DNA from: Cohnella nanjingensis
GTDB lineage: Bacteria; Bacillota; Bacilli; Paenibacillales; Paenibacillaceae
Reading direction: 5' to 3'
NCBI RefSeq assembly: GCF_014212125.1
Contig: NZ_JACJVP010000050.1
Span: forward strand, 1 to 57,703
DNA length: 57,703 bases
In this document: positions 7,788 to 17,990 of the stretch, piece after piece
Numbering within the stretch: position 1 is the first letter of the stretch
Layout of the letters: each line of letters starts with the position of its first letter
The notes under the pieces: generated by a model
What the model saw: the letters and a program-made list of their open reading frames with translations, nothing else
The model's database searches: none
Told to the model about the DNA's origin: nothing
Position numbers and translations under genes: made by a program

Positions 7788-10700
7788 ATGACTAGAAAGC
7801 TTTTCCGGTTTCTTATGGCTTTGATCTTGATCTTGGCGTTGATAGCCCCCGCCATGGACTCCGCGTCGGAAGCGGAGGCGGCAAGTCTCGGATCGACGAT
7901 TTATGTGTTTGATCTCGATCAATACCGCGATACGGCGGACCGTACCGATTGGTACGACATGGAGTTGTTTGTCAGTACATTGCAAGGTATCGTCAACCAA
8001 CAAGGCCCGAGGCTGTATATTCGCAACCATAAGTTTGGCGCTCCTTTCGGAGATGTGGCCACCTCTGAGTACAATAGCATCAATACTTATTGGTTGGACA
8101 AGTTTACACAGCGGGGGCAATGGTTGAGCGAAGCGACGGTTACGACGCTTTCAACGATTGAAGACCTTGTCTCTACATTCAATAGCACCATCAACGGTTT
8201 AATCCTATGGGATCCGAAAGTGGATGCAACCGTTAACGTGGCCACGACGATGGCCGGTTACGAAGGCGCTCCCATTGTAATGGCCGGCGGTAGTTTGTAT
8301 AACCGATTGACAAGCTCGCCGAACAATTTGGCTGTGAAAACCGGCTGCTCCTGCAACCTGACGACAGCCAACGGAGGGGGACCTTTTACAGGGGCCAATG
8401 CGAAGACGGACGCTTATATGTGGGCGAAAACCAATTATTTAGATACGGGCAAAGTAAATGCTGGCTTGCTTGGCTTTATTGAGGACGGGTTTGTCCGTCA
8501 ACCGGGATCGATCAATCCGCAAAGTTTCGCCGTGGAGCGCGATTACCTCGTGAAAAATAAAGGGTTTGCCTTCGACTTGTCTCCCTGGGGGATTCAAACG
8601 GTCGATGGCAATGAGAGACCGAGCGACGCGCCTGACCAAGGAACAGGTACGACCAATACGACGATTTCAAGAGACAGGGAAGTATTGTTATCCATTCTGC
8701 AATCCTCCTATTCGATTTGGGGTCAATATTGGCCGATCGAAATGACCGGCTTCATTCCCTGGTGGGATAAATATTCTTCTGTCGGCAACAGGGGTTCGCA
8801 CGATCCGGTGTCCGGTGAATGGAAGAGTGTCGAGGAATTTTCCAAATACAACGTCCACATTTCCAGCGCGATCGACACGCTTGGGTATGGGAACGCTTCT
8901 TTCCATTCCTGGGCGCCGATCGGCACCGGGTTGAAAAATCCGCCGCAATCGCCTGCTAGACCCGCGCTCGGCACGAATAAGACATATGTGCTGTTTTACA
9001 TGGGCGATTATGATGGGGGGATGCTCCATCAATCATTTCCCTATATATGGGAAGATAAGGGGAGGGGCAAATATCCGTTAGCGTGGGGCGTCGTGCCGAA
9101 CATGATCCGCGACTATCCGGACATCGCCCAGTACATGTACGATACGGCGACGCCTAACGATTACTTCTATGCCGGCTCTTCCGGAGCGGGATACGCGAAT
9201 CCGGGCCTGCTTCCGAGTCTGGACAATTGGACACCCTGGAGCGAACTGCTCTATAAGCGGGCCGGAATGACGATGTCGGGATTCATCAATAATGGAAACG
9301 GAGGGGTACTAAGCAATGCCGCTGAGCAATCCTATTCCAGGTACAGCGCGGATGGCATTACGGTTTATTCGACGACGGGCACTCCTGCCGTTCGCAACGG
9401 CAACATGGCAGTGATTACGAATACTGTGGGAGTGGACAGATATGACTTGAACGCGGCGGCAACGACCGTTTACAACGCAACTTCAGCATTAACGAATCCG
9501 GGGGGACAGAATAACTTTCTTACGATTCGTTCATCTTTTGCAAGTCCGTCCTTCATCAATGACTTATATGAAAAAATGCGGGCAGATCACCCGTCGTGGA
9601 ATTATGAAGCGGTGGATCCTTACAGCTTCTATAGCTTGATCAGGCAAGCTACCACTTCCAATGCCAATGACGGTATCGTCCTGTCTGTCGATATGCCCGA
9701 TCAAATGGTCGCAGGTAATGACTATGATGTCAGTGTAACACTTCGAAATGTTGGAAGTACAACCTGGACGATGGGCTCTAACGATCGGTTCGGCGCCAGT
9801 ACGAGCAATCAATTCATCTGGAAAAACTTGAACGGCGGCTATTCCATCGACGCAAAGAATCAACGAGTATTTCTATCCCCAGGAGAAAGCATCGCACCGC
9901 AAGGCACGAAGAAGTTTACGTTTACGATAACGGCTCCGGCGACAACGGGAACGTATACGTTCAGCGGGCAGATGGTACGCGACGGGGCTGCCTGGATGGG
10001 AACTCCATATACGAGATCTATTCCGGTCGTGGCGGCGTCAGGAGATCAGGCTATCGTCACTTCCGTCTCCGTGCCAATCGAATTGGCCGAGGGTACAACC
10101 GGAGCGGTAAGCGTAACTGTAAAAAATGTCGGTAGCACTACTTGGACAGCAGCAGGCAATTACCGATTGGGATCAATTCCGGCATACGATTTAGATTTTA
10201 AAAAAACGATTGTAAACAGCATCATATGGACCGGATCTTCCGGCTGGGGATTCAGCAATTCCGAAACGAATCAACGGGCTTATTTGGCCGCTGGAGATTC
10301 CATTGCTCCCGGTTCCAGCAAGACGTTCGTCTTCAGCGTGCAAGCGCCGGCCAAACGAGGAAAATATGTATTTTCCGGACGCATGGTAAAGGATGGGACG
10401 GCCTGGTTCGGTCCGACGTTCGAGAGAGAGATTACAGTCGTACCTTCCGTTCGCGCCGGATTGGATGCGGCTCTGGTAAACAGTGCTGCAGTACCCGTCT
10501 ATATGCCTGCCGGCTCGACCCGACGGGTGACACTCTCTTTCAAAAATGTCGGAACGGAAACTTGGACACGTACGGGGAATTACAGGCTGGGCGCAGCGGC
10601 GACCAATGAATTTACATTCAGCAATTTCAAAGACGGCGGCAGCAGCGCCTCATCCACCAATCAGCGCGTTTATTTGAATGCAGGGGACTCCATTGTTCCT

Positions 10701-11720
10701 GAAGGGGTAAAGTCCTTTACTTTCGATATAACGGCTCCGGCTGCAGCGGGGCTACACACTTTCTCGGTCGATCTGATTCACGAAGGAGCAGGTTGGGCAA
10801 ATCAAACCGTTTTCTTCAACGTGAACGTCACAAATGTTGTGAACGATGCGGTATTCACAAGCAATAATATTCCGATGCAAATGGCCGTGGGTTCCCAGCA
10901 TGCCGTGGAAGTCGAACTTATGAATACAGGTTCGGGGGTATGGACTTCTTCGGCGAATTACCGACTCGGCACACAAACGGACAATGATTTTGACATCGTG
11001 AAATTCAATGACGGCGGATATAGCTCCGGTGTTGCAGATCAGCGCATCTACTTGAACAACAACGACTCTGTTAAGCAAGGCGTCAAAAAAATGTTCAAGT
11101 TTACCGTCCAGGCTCCGACGGTGCCGGGAACCTATAATCTGGTGCTGCGTATGGTGCAGGATGGCGTAACCTGGTTTGGCAACACGAAAACCGTTTCGAT
11201 CCAAGTGGTGAGCCCGAAAGTATACAGGGTGAATGCGGGAGGCAGCGGATTCACCGATGCCGGCGGGCGAGCATGGGCGGCGGATCAGGCATATTCATCC
11301 GTGCAAGGTTACGGATATACCGGAACGACTGCGGCAGGCTCCACGGCAAATACAGTTACGGTTGTCGATAGTGACAATGACGAGTTCCCTACGACACTGT
11401 TTCAAAGCGAAAGACATGGCGGTTCGTTCGGTTACCAGTTTGACGTGCCGAACGGCACGTACCGGGTTCGGCTTGCGTTCGCAGAGCTTGCCAAGACGCA
11501 ATCCTATCAACGCCAGTTTTCTTTGCAGGCCGAAGGGAACGACATCTTGTCCGGTTACGACATCTACAAGATGGTGTACGACCGCATCGCCGGCGGACAA
11601 TATCGGGGTCAGCGCTTTGAATTTACGGTCGATGTGGCGGACGGGCAGTTAAATCTGGATTTTAGCGGGCAAACAGGCGACGCGCAGGTGAACGGTATTG
11701 AGGTAGAACGTCTCTATTAA
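7788..11720 (+). CDS. Secreted GxGYxYxYP-domain protein with four NBR1-like Ig repeats and a malectin domain
   Basis: 1310 residues with a cleavable signal peptide (about 30 residues, ending ASEAEA). Residues about 35-610 resemble the GxGYxYxYP family: an N-terminal part with ELFVSTLQGIVNQQGPRLYI and the name motif in variant form GSSGAGYANP near residue 465. Four copies of an Ig-like module follow, starting near residues 627, 752, 893 and 1020. Each has an N(V/T)G..(T/V)WT strand, and most have a (Q)RVYL..GDS(I) loop, as in the NBR1-type Ig domain. Residues about 1144-1310 look like malectin, a carbohydrate-binding fold (VNAGGSGFTDAGGRAW, FAELAKTQSYQRQF, VNGIEVERLY). GxGYxYxYP proteins have no proven activity. 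The position between a sugar-binding protein and two mannosidases suggests a surface or secreted glycan-processing or glycan-binding role. Confidence 0.8.
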   Translation: MTRKLFRFLMALILILALIAPAMDSASEAEAASLGSTIYVFDLDQYRDTADRTDWYDMELFVSTLQGIVNQQGPRLYIRNHKFGAPFGDVATSEYNSINTYWLDKFTQRGQWLSEATVTTLSTIEDLVSTFNSTINGLILWDPKVDATVNVATTMAGYEGAPIVMAGGSLYNRLTSSPNNLAVKTGCSCNLTTANGGGPFTGANAKTDAYMWAKTNYLDTGKVNAGLLGFIEDGFVRQPGSINPQSFAVERDYLVKNKGFAFDLSPWGIQTVDGNERPSDAPDQGTGTTNTTISRDREVLLSILQSSYSIWGQYWPIEMTGFIPWWDKYSSVGNRGSHDPVSGEWKSVEEFSKYNVHISSAIDTLGYGNASFHSWAPIGTGLKNPPQSPARPALGTNKTYVLFYMGDYDGGMLHQSFPYIWEDKGRGKYPLAWGVVPNMIRDYPDIAQYMYDTATPNDYFYAGSSGAGYANPGLLPSLDNWTPWSELLYKRAGMTMSGFINNGNGGVLSNAAEQSYSRYSADGITVYSTTGTPAVRNGNMAVITNTVGVDRYDLNAAATTVYNATSALTNPGGQNNFLTIRSSFASPSFINDLYEKMRADHPSWNYEAVDPYSFYSLIRQATTSNANDGIVLSVDMPDQMVAGNDYDVSVTLRNVGSTTWTMGSNDRFGASTSNQFIWKNLNGGYSIDAKNQRVFLSPGESIAPQGTKKFTFTITAPATTGTYTFSGQMVRDGAAWMGTPYTRSIPVVAASGDQAIVTSVSVPIELAEGTTGAVSVTVKNVGSTTWTAAGNYRLGSIPAYDLDFKKTIVNSIIWTGSSGWGFSNSETNQRAYLAAGDSIAPGSSKTFVFSVQAPAKRGKYVFSGRMVKDGTAWFGPTFEREITVVPSVRAGLDAALVNSAAVPVYMPAGSTRRVTLSFKNVGTETWTRTGNYRLGAAATNEFTFSNFKDGGSSASSTNQRVYLNAGDSIVPEGVKSFTFDITAPAAAGLHTFSVDLIHEGAGWANQTVFFNVNVTNVVNDAVFTSNNIPMQMAVGSQHAVEVELMNTGSGVWTSSANYRLGTQTDNDFDIVKFNDGGYSSGVADQRIYLNNNDSVKQGVKKMFKFTVQAPTVPGTYNLVLRMVQDGVTWFGNTKTVSIQVVSPKVYRVNAGGSGFTDAGGRAWAADQAYSSVQGYGYTGTTAAGSTANTVTVVDSDNDEFPTTLFQSERHGGSFGYQFDVPNGTYRVRLAFAELAKTQSYQRQFSLQAEGNDILSGYDIYKMVYDRIAGGQYRGQRFEFTVDVADGQLNLDFSGQTGDAQVNGIEVERLY

Positions 11721-11765
11721 CAAAGAGAAAAGAGATAAGATCAAATCGATAGGAGCGAGTCGCGG

Positions 11766-14429
11766 TTGGAGAACAAGACGGTTCACATTATTTCTCATTC
11801 CCATTGGGATCGCGAGTGGTACATGCCATTCGAAAAGTTTCGCATGAGGCTGGTTCAGCTGATGGACCGGGTGTTGGAGCTGCTGGAAACCGAGGGCAAC
11901 GGGTTCGAGTTTTTCCATATGGATGGACACGTGATCCCGATTGACGATTATTTGGAAATTCGGCCCGATCAGGAATCCAGGATCCGTAAGCTGGTGGAAG
12001 CCGGCAAATTGTTCGTCGGTCCGTGGTATGTGTTGCAAGATGCCTTTCTGACGAGCGGCGAGGCGCAAGTTCGCAACTTGCAAATCGGCTTGCGGCGGGC
12101 TGAACAGCTCGGAGGGGCTGCGAAAATCGGTTACTACCCGGATACGTTCGGCAATATCTCGCAGACCGCGCAGCTGCTGCGCGGGTTTGCGATCGATACG
12201 GCGGTATTCGGGCGGGGGATCAACGCCATCGCGGAAAACAATACGGTCGATGCCGATTCGATCGACCGTTATCCGTCCGAATTATGGTGGGAATCGCCGG
12301 ACGGCTCCAAAGTTTTATCCGTGTTTCTAGCGAACTGGTATCATAACGGAATGGAATTGCCGACGGACCCCGATGCGGCAAGGGAACGGGCCAAAGTGGT
12401 GCTGGAGAACGTCGAGCGGGCGGCAACGACGCAACACCTATTATTGATGAATGGCTGTGATCACGAGCCGGTACAGGCGGATATCGGTCAAGCCATCGAC
12501 GTCCTCAATCGCATCCTGCCCGACTATACGTTTGTTCACAGCCATTTTCCGAATTATTTCGCCTCGCTTCGGAATGATCCGGCGAATTGGCCGACGGTTT
12601 CAGGCGAGTTGATTGGCGAATATACGACGGGTTTGGGAACGCTCGTCAATACCGCGTCCGCGAGGATGTATCTGAAGCAATGGAACGTCCGACTTCAGAC
12701 GGAATTGGAACGGTGGGTTGAACCGTATACGGCCATCGCTCATTTACTCGGCGATCCCTATCCTGAAGCTTTCATCCGTCACGCATGGAAGCTGCTGCTG
12801 CAAAATCATCCGCACGATTCCATCTGCGGATGCAGCATTGACGAAGTGCATGAGGAAATGGTTACCCGTTACCGTAAGGCCAGGCAAATCGCCGAAACGC
12901 TAAGCAGTAAAGCTTTGGAGTCGATTGCAACGGCTGTTGACACCGCGTCACTGCTTACTTCTGCCGAATCGGAAGGCGTGGAAGGCCATGCGGTTCCGGT
13001 TGTCGTGTTTAATCCGCTCGGTTGGGAACGAAGCGAATGGGTCACGGTGGAGGTGGATGCCGGAGAGGAATTTCAAACCGACCGTTGGGTGCTGCTCGAC
13101 TGCAAAGGGGAATCCGTTCCGTATGACTGCGAGGATCACGGCTGGGTGCACGGTTTTACGCTGCCCGACGACAAGTTCCGCGTTAAATGGAAAAAACGGC
13201 GGTACATCCTGCGCTTCTTCGCCAGGAACGTACCCGCGGTAGGCCATCAGTCGTTTATCTGGATGGAAAAGGCGGCTATGCCGGCTCCCGAATTCCCGCT
13301 ACTAAAGCTGCCAATCTGCACGGTCTCCGACAGTTCGGCCTTGATGGAAAATGCCTATTTACGAGTCGAAGTAGAAGGAGACGGCCAAGTTCGGCTAACG
13401 GACAAAGAGACAGGCAGGGTGTTCAAGGATTTGCTCATCCTCGAGGATACGGGAGACATTGGAGACGAATATATGTATACCGCCGCACAAGGAGCGGAGC
13501 CGATCACAACGGCCGGTCGCCCGGCGAGGCTGGAAAATGTATCGACCAACTTTGCCGCATCCGTTCGCCTGGAGCATATCCTCGAGCTTCCTGTGGCGCG
13601 CGAAGCGTCGACGCGGTCAAGTCAGAAGAAAAAGCAGAAAATCGAAATCCTATTAAGCCTGGGAACGGAAGCGCGCAGCGTTGACGTGGAGGTTAGCCTA
13701 GATAATCAAATTAAGGATCACAGGCTGCGGGTATTGTTCTCGAGCGATCTCCGTACGGACAGCGTCTATGCGGACGCACCGTTCGACGTGGTGAAGCGGA
13801 GAATCGAACCGTGGAGCGGATGGACGAACCCGGCGCGCAACGAACGGATGCAATCCTTCTTCGATTTAAGCGACGGATCGGGCGGGCTCGCGATTGCTAC
13901 GGAAGGCTTGCCGGAATACGAAGTGCTGCGGGACGGCCGAAACACGATGGCGCTGACGCTGCTGCGCTGCGTCGGCGAACTGGGCGACTGGAATTACTTC
14001 CCGACTCCCGGCGCGCAATGCATCGGGCCTTTCTCCGCCCGTTTCGCCATTGTGCCTCACCGGGGAGACTATCGTTACGCGGTGCGTGAAGCTAGTCAGT
14101 TCAATGCGCCTATGCGCGCGGTGACGACTTCGGTTCATGGAGGAAGCTTGGCGACCGAGCTGTCGTGGGCGGCCATCGAAGGCGATCCTTCCGTTCAACT
14201 CACCGCGCTGAAAAAAGCCGATTCCGGCAATGGTGTGACACTTCGGCTCGTAAACTTGGGTATGGAGGAGCAGGTTGTTCGCATGAGCGGAGAACTCTTC
14301 AGACGAAGCCGCGAAACGCATGAGACAAGCCTAGACGAACAAATTATCGGACCTATGGAGCAGGAAGAAGCAGCGGTTTGCCTGACGCTGACTCCTAAAA
14401 AAATCGCCACCCTGATGACGGAGCAATAA
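11766..14429 (+). CDS. GH38 alpha-mannosidase, MngB-like
   Basis: 887 residues, cytoplasmic (no signal). The family 38 signature is complete: HSHWDREWY at 11-19 (zinc ligands), GYYPDTFGN with Asp126 as nucleophile, NGCDHEP, and NHPHDSICGCSIDEVH in the helical domain. The overall style matches bacterial mannosylglycerate hydrolase/alpha-mannosidases (MngB type), which release mannose from small mannosides. The start is TTG 11766 with AGGAG ten bases upstream; no ATG gives the HSHWDREW strand. It is followed 56 bases later by a second GH38 enzyme of a different subgroup, so the two probably share work on different mannosidic bonds of the imported sugar. Confidence 0.92.
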   Translation: MENKTVHIISHSHWDREWYMPFEKFRMRLVQLMDRVLELLETEGNGFEFFHMDGHVIPIDDYLEIRPDQESRIRKLVEAGKLFVGPWYVLQDAFLTSGEAQVRNLQIGLRRAEQLGGAAKIGYYPDTFGNISQTAQLLRGFAIDTAVFGRGINAIAENNTVDADSIDRYPSELWWESPDGSKVLSVFLANWYHNGMELPTDPDAARERAKVVLENVERAATTQHLLLMNGCDHEPVQADIGQAIDVLNRILPDYTFVHSHFPNYFASLRNDPANWPTVSGELIGEYTTGLGTLVNTASARMYLKQWNVRLQTELERWVEPYTAIAHLLGDPYPEAFIRHAWKLLLQNHPHDSICGCSIDEVHEEMVTRYRKARQIAETLSSKALESIATAVDTASLLTSAESEGVEGHAVPVVVFNPLGWERSEWVTVEVDAGEEFQTDRWVLLDCKGESVPYDCEDHGWVHGFTLPDDKFRVKWKKRRYILRFFARNVPAVGHQSFIWMEKAAMPAPEFPLLKLPICTVSDSSALMENAYLRVEVEGDGQVRLTDKETGRVFKDLLILEDTGDIGDEYMYTAAQGAEPITTAGRPARLENVSTNFAASVRLEHILELPVAREASTRSSQKKKQKIEILLSLGTEARSVDVEVSLDNQIKDHRLRVLFSSDLRTDSVYADAPFDVVKRRIEPWSGWTNPARNERMQSFFDLSDGSGGLAIATEGLPEYEVLRDGRNTMALTLLRCVGELGDWNYFPTPGAQCIGPFSARFAIVPHRGDYRYAVREASQFNAPMRAVTTSVHGGSLATELSWAAIEGDPSVQLTALKKADSGNGVTLRLVNLGMEEQVVRMSGELFRRSRETHETSLDEQIIGPMEQEEAAVCLTLTPKKIATLMTEQ

Positions 14430-14485
14430 TTCTTTAGCTGGAGTAGCCCGGATTCTCGAGTATTCGCATAAAAGGAGAGAACGAC

Positions 14486-17287
14486 ATGCATTCGCTTGTG
14501 CCCAAATTACAGCAACTGAACAAACATAAAGCTTCCGGCTATTGGCCGGAAAGGATCCTGACCCAGCTCGAATATGGTTACCGGTTGTCCAAAGTTAACG
14601 AAGGGCGCTTCAATTCACTGCTGGAAGAGGCCGTCGATTATTTGACCGACCGGGCTTCCGAAGAGGGCGTCATTACGCGAAGCGCCGCCGTTCAGGCGGA
14701 AGCCATGATTTCCAGTCTCTCGCCGGAGGCCAAGAAGTTTAGGATGCTGTGCGTGGGCCATGCCCACATCGATATGAACTGGATGTGGGGATGGGATGAG
14801 ACCGTTCAAATTACGCTTGATACGTTCCGGACGGTGCTGGAGTTACTGAAAGAATATCCGGCTTTCAAGTTCTCTCAGTCACAGGCGGCGATTTACCTCA
14901 TTGTCGAGGAATATGCACCCGAGATGCTGCAGGAGATCAAAGAAAGAGTCAAGGAAGGGCGATGGGAAGTTACGGCGTCGCACTGGGTGGAAGCCGACAA
15001 AAACATGCCGAACGGCGAAAGCTTGTCGCGCCATCTGCTCTATACGCGCCGTTATTTATCCAAGCTGCTAGATATCGAGCCGGAATCGTTGAATATCGAT
15101 TTCGAGCCGGATACTTTCGGACATAGCGCGAACGTTCCGGAAATATTGGCGGATGGCGGAGTCCGGTACTATTACCATTGCCGCGGCTATGAAGGCCACA
15201 ATATCTATCGCTGGGTTGCGCCTTCGGGCAAGTCCGTGATCGCGTACCGCGAGCCGACCTGGTACAACAACTATATCGAGTACGGGTCGGGGCTGTACGT
15301 GCCCGAGTTCTGCGCGAAACACAACATGACGACCATGCTCAGGGTGTATGGAGTCGGAGATCACGGCGGCGGTCCGACGCGACGCGATATCGAACGTCTG
15401 CTCGATATGGCGACGTGGCCGGTCTATCCGACCGTCGAATTCGGCACGTATGCGCAATTTTTTGCCCTTGTCGAACAAATCGCCGATGAGCTTCCGGTTG
15501 TGGATAATGAGCTGAACTTCGTGTTCAGCGGCTGCTACACCTCGCAAAGCAGAATCAAGCTGGCCAACCGGACTTCGGAGGCGGCGCTTTACGAAGCCGA
15601 AGCGCTCGGAGCGATTGCCCATTTCCAAACCAACGCGGCTTATCCGGTCAATCGATTCGGGGAAGCTTGGCGGAACGTGCTGTTTAATCAATTTCACGAC
15701 ATTTTGCCGGGTTCCGGCGTGATCGAGACGCGAGAGCATGCGCTGGGGCAGTTTCAAAACACGATGGCGACGGCCAATTCAGCGCGTCATCGGGCGCTTC
15801 GGGCGATATCCGCCGAAATTGACACGTCGCGGTACATCAGCGACGAGCCGATTGCCGACTCGATTTCGGATGGCGCCGGCGTCGGCTACGGCAGCAAGGA
15901 TTTCAAGGTCACTCAAGTTGGCCGAGGCAGCGGTGACATGCGTATTTTCCATGTTTATAACACGACGTCGACTGAACGGGAGGAGGTTGTCGAATTCGTG
16001 CTGTGGGACTGGAACGGCAATATCTCGCAAGTTGTATTCGAAGATGATAAAGGCTGCGTGACAGACCATCAGATTATCGATCAAGGGTTCCATCAATACT
16101 GGTCCCACCATTTCATGCGAGCACTCGTCAAGGTGCGAGTTCCAGCCTTCGGCTACAGTACCTATGTCATGAAAACGAAAGTACAGGAAGAACCGCTTCA
16201 TTTCCAAATCGAGCCCCGAGTAGAGAAGGTGGAAGAGTTCTTTCTTGAAAATGAGCGGATCCGGGTGGCGTTCGATCCTGTCAATGCTTCGATTCGATCG
16301 TTCATTAACAAAGAGAGCGGTGAGGAATTGATCGACCCTAACCGTCCTTCCGGGATTTTCCGGTTCGTACAGGAAGACTACAACAAAGGGATGACGTCCT
16401 GGATCGTCGGCCGTTACATGGATATTCAATGCGCGCACCAACAGGTCAAGCTGACGAAGCGGTATGACGGTTCCGGCGTGCGCCAGGCGATTCGTTACGA
16501 AATGTTGTTCGGCGCATCGAAGCTTGCGGCCGAAGTATCGCTCGATGCGGGCAGCAGTATGCTGGGTTTCGAAGTCGAATGCGACTGGCAGGAAATCGGC
16601 AAGATGGGGCAGGGTATTCCGCAGCTTCATTTCCATCTGCCGTTCGCTTACGATTGCGATGAATACGTCTATGATATTCCGTTTGGCACCGTTGTTCGGA
16701 AGGCAAGGGGGCAGGATGTCCCCGCGAACGGCTGGGCGTTGGGGCGGCGCAAGACGGGAAGCGGCCGATCGTTCATGCTGCTTGTCGGCGCCAAGCACGG
16801 CTTCCGCGGCACGGACAACTCGCTTAACGTCACGTTGCTCCGCAGCTCGTACGATCCGGATCCGCACCCGGAGCTGGGCATTCATCGCTTCCGGTTCGCA
16901 GTCGCGCTGGTCGGCTCCGAATCGAACAGCGAGCTCATTGATTTAGGCCAGAAGTTTCTTCATCCGCTGCATGTCGTAGCGGACAAAGCCCACGAGGGCA
17001 GATTGCCTACAACGTACAGCATGGCTGGACCGATATCCGGCGGAGTCGCTGTCTCCGCGATCAAGCTGGCGGAAGACGGAAGCGGGGATTGGATCATACG
17101 GTTTTATGAGACAGAAGGGAAGAAGACGGAGGCAGGTATGCGGCTTCCTGGTGCTCCGCGGCAAGCGCGGCTCGTCGATTTGCATGAGGAAGCGCTTCCG
17201 GATGCGCCTGCCGTCCGTATCGACGGCGATCAGGTGACCGTCTCGATGGCCGCGAACACGATTGCAAACATCAGGCTGACTTTTTAA
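14486..17287 (+). CDS. GH38 alpha-mannosidase, MAN2C1-like subgroup
   Basis: 933 residues. An N-terminal helical extension of about 85 residues precedes the catalytic domain. Motifs are GHAHIDMNWMWGWDE (zinc ligands His92/Asp96), FEPDTFGHSANVPEIL with Asp209 as nucleophile, and FNQFHDILPGSGV, in which QFHDILPGS is the typical site of this subgroup. Retaining cleavage of alpha-mannose is the family reaction. ATG 14486 follows AAAGGAGAG. It shares little visible sequence with the neighbour at 11766 beyond the active-site motifs, so they are not a recent duplication. It is the last gene of the presumed mannoside operon; the terminator at 17603 lies behind a short gene remnant. Confidence 0.92.
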   Translation: MHSLVPKLQQLNKHKASGYWPERILTQLEYGYRLSKVNEGRFNSLLEEAVDYLTDRASEEGVITRSAAVQAEAMISSLSPEAKKFRMLCVGHAHIDMNWMWGWDETVQITLDTFRTVLELLKEYPAFKFSQSQAAIYLIVEEYAPEMLQEIKERVKEGRWEVTASHWVEADKNMPNGESLSRHLLYTRRYLSKLLDIEPESLNIDFEPDTFGHSANVPEILADGGVRYYYHCRGYEGHNIYRWVAPSGKSVIAYREPTWYNNYIEYGSGLYVPEFCAKHNMTTMLRVYGVGDHGGGPTRRDIERLLDMATWPVYPTVEFGTYAQFFALVEQIADELPVVDNELNFVFSGCYTSQSRIKLANRTSEAALYEAEALGAIAHFQTNAAYPVNRFGEAWRNVLFNQFHDILPGSGVIETREHALGQFQNTMATANSARHRALRAISAEIDTSRYISDEPIADSISDGAGVGYGSKDFKVTQVGRGSGDMRIFHVYNTTSTEREEVVEFVLWDWNGNISQVVFEDDKGCVTDHQIIDQGFHQYWSHHFMRALVKVRVPAFGYSTYVMKTKVQEEPLHFQIEPRVEKVEEFFLENERIRVAFDPVNASIRSFINKESGEELIDPNRPSGIFRFVQEDYNKGMTSWIVGRYMDIQCAHQQVKLTKRYDGSGVRQAIRYEMLFGASKLAAEVSLDAGSSMLGFEVECDWQEIGKMGQGIPQLHFHLPFAYDCDEYVYDIPFGTVVRKARGQDVPANGWALGRRKTGSGRSFMLLVGAKHGFRGTDNSLNVTLLRSSYDPDPHPELGIHRFRFAVALVGSESNSELIDLGQKFLHPLHVVADKAHEGRLPTTYSMAGPISGGVAVSAIKLAEDGSGDWIIRFYETEGKKTEAGMRLPGAPRQARLVDLHEEALPDAPAVRIDGDQVTVSMAANTIANIRLTF

Positions 17288-17309
17288 TATTGCAGCTTAT
17301 TCTAGCAAG

Positions 17310-17468
17310 GGGGTACATTGGTGCTTCACGATAACATGTGACGGCACGCAAAATGGAGGCGCGAATCCGGAGCTAGAGCGCTTCCGCTACAACACCATGC
17401 GATATTTCTCCGCCGATACGAAAGTGATCCCCGAGGCGAACGAAGGCTTTAAGATTTGGTTGGCCTGA
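17310..17468 (+). pseudogene. Remnant of an unidentified coding sequence
   Basis: An open frame ending at TGA 17466-17468 encodes about 50 residues with protein-like composition (GGANPELERFRYNTMRYFS, then KVIPEANEGFKIWLA). It has no start codon with a ribosome site. It looks like the 3' end of a lost gene of the sugar locus; I do not recognise the family. Confidence 0.3.
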
Positions 17469-17990
17469 GGAAAGGACGTGGCAGGAAACTTTTACGTCAA
17501 TGTTCCATGACTCTCATTCCCGTTTCGAGCAATACCAACAACATGGCATGATCTCGAACCGAGATTTGGTAGTTTTACGCAATTGTTGATGCCTTCAATG
17601 ACAGGTTCCTGATCTGCTTCTTCTGGCAGAGCAGGAACCTTTTTTGTGATCTAAAATATTTAGACTGCTGCCCTTTACGAAACTAGTTATATTGCAGTGT
17701 CTGAGCTCTTCATTACCCCGTTGAGACGTTTGTGAAAATTAAAAATTCAACTTATATAGATATTGAAATTTTCGAGTCAAGCCGCGTTTTCCTCACTGTT
17801 GGGTAGTCAAAAGGCAAATGATGATCGCATAGAAGAGGACTGGGCATGAAAAGATCAGTTAATTAAACAGATTTCAAATGGCCCCTGCATCGGGAACGCA
17901 TTTTTAGGTACTGCCGCGTTGTACGGCATTGCATTCGAATATAGTCGTTATCAAAGAGAGTATTTCCGTACGCTTTGTGGCCAAAAACAA
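17469..17990. other. AT-rich intergenic stretch between mannoside operon and P450 gene
   Basis: About 520 bases with no credible gene. It holds one strong terminator (17603-17646). The rest (17650-17930) is AT-rich with only very short frames, such as a six-codon ATG frame at about 17846. Confidence 0.5.
17603..17646 (+). terminator. Intrinsic terminator of the mannoside operon
   Basis: AGGTTCCTG..TCTGC pairs with GCAGA.CAGGAACCT around TTCTTCTG, and TTTTTT follows immediately. Confidence 0.85.
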
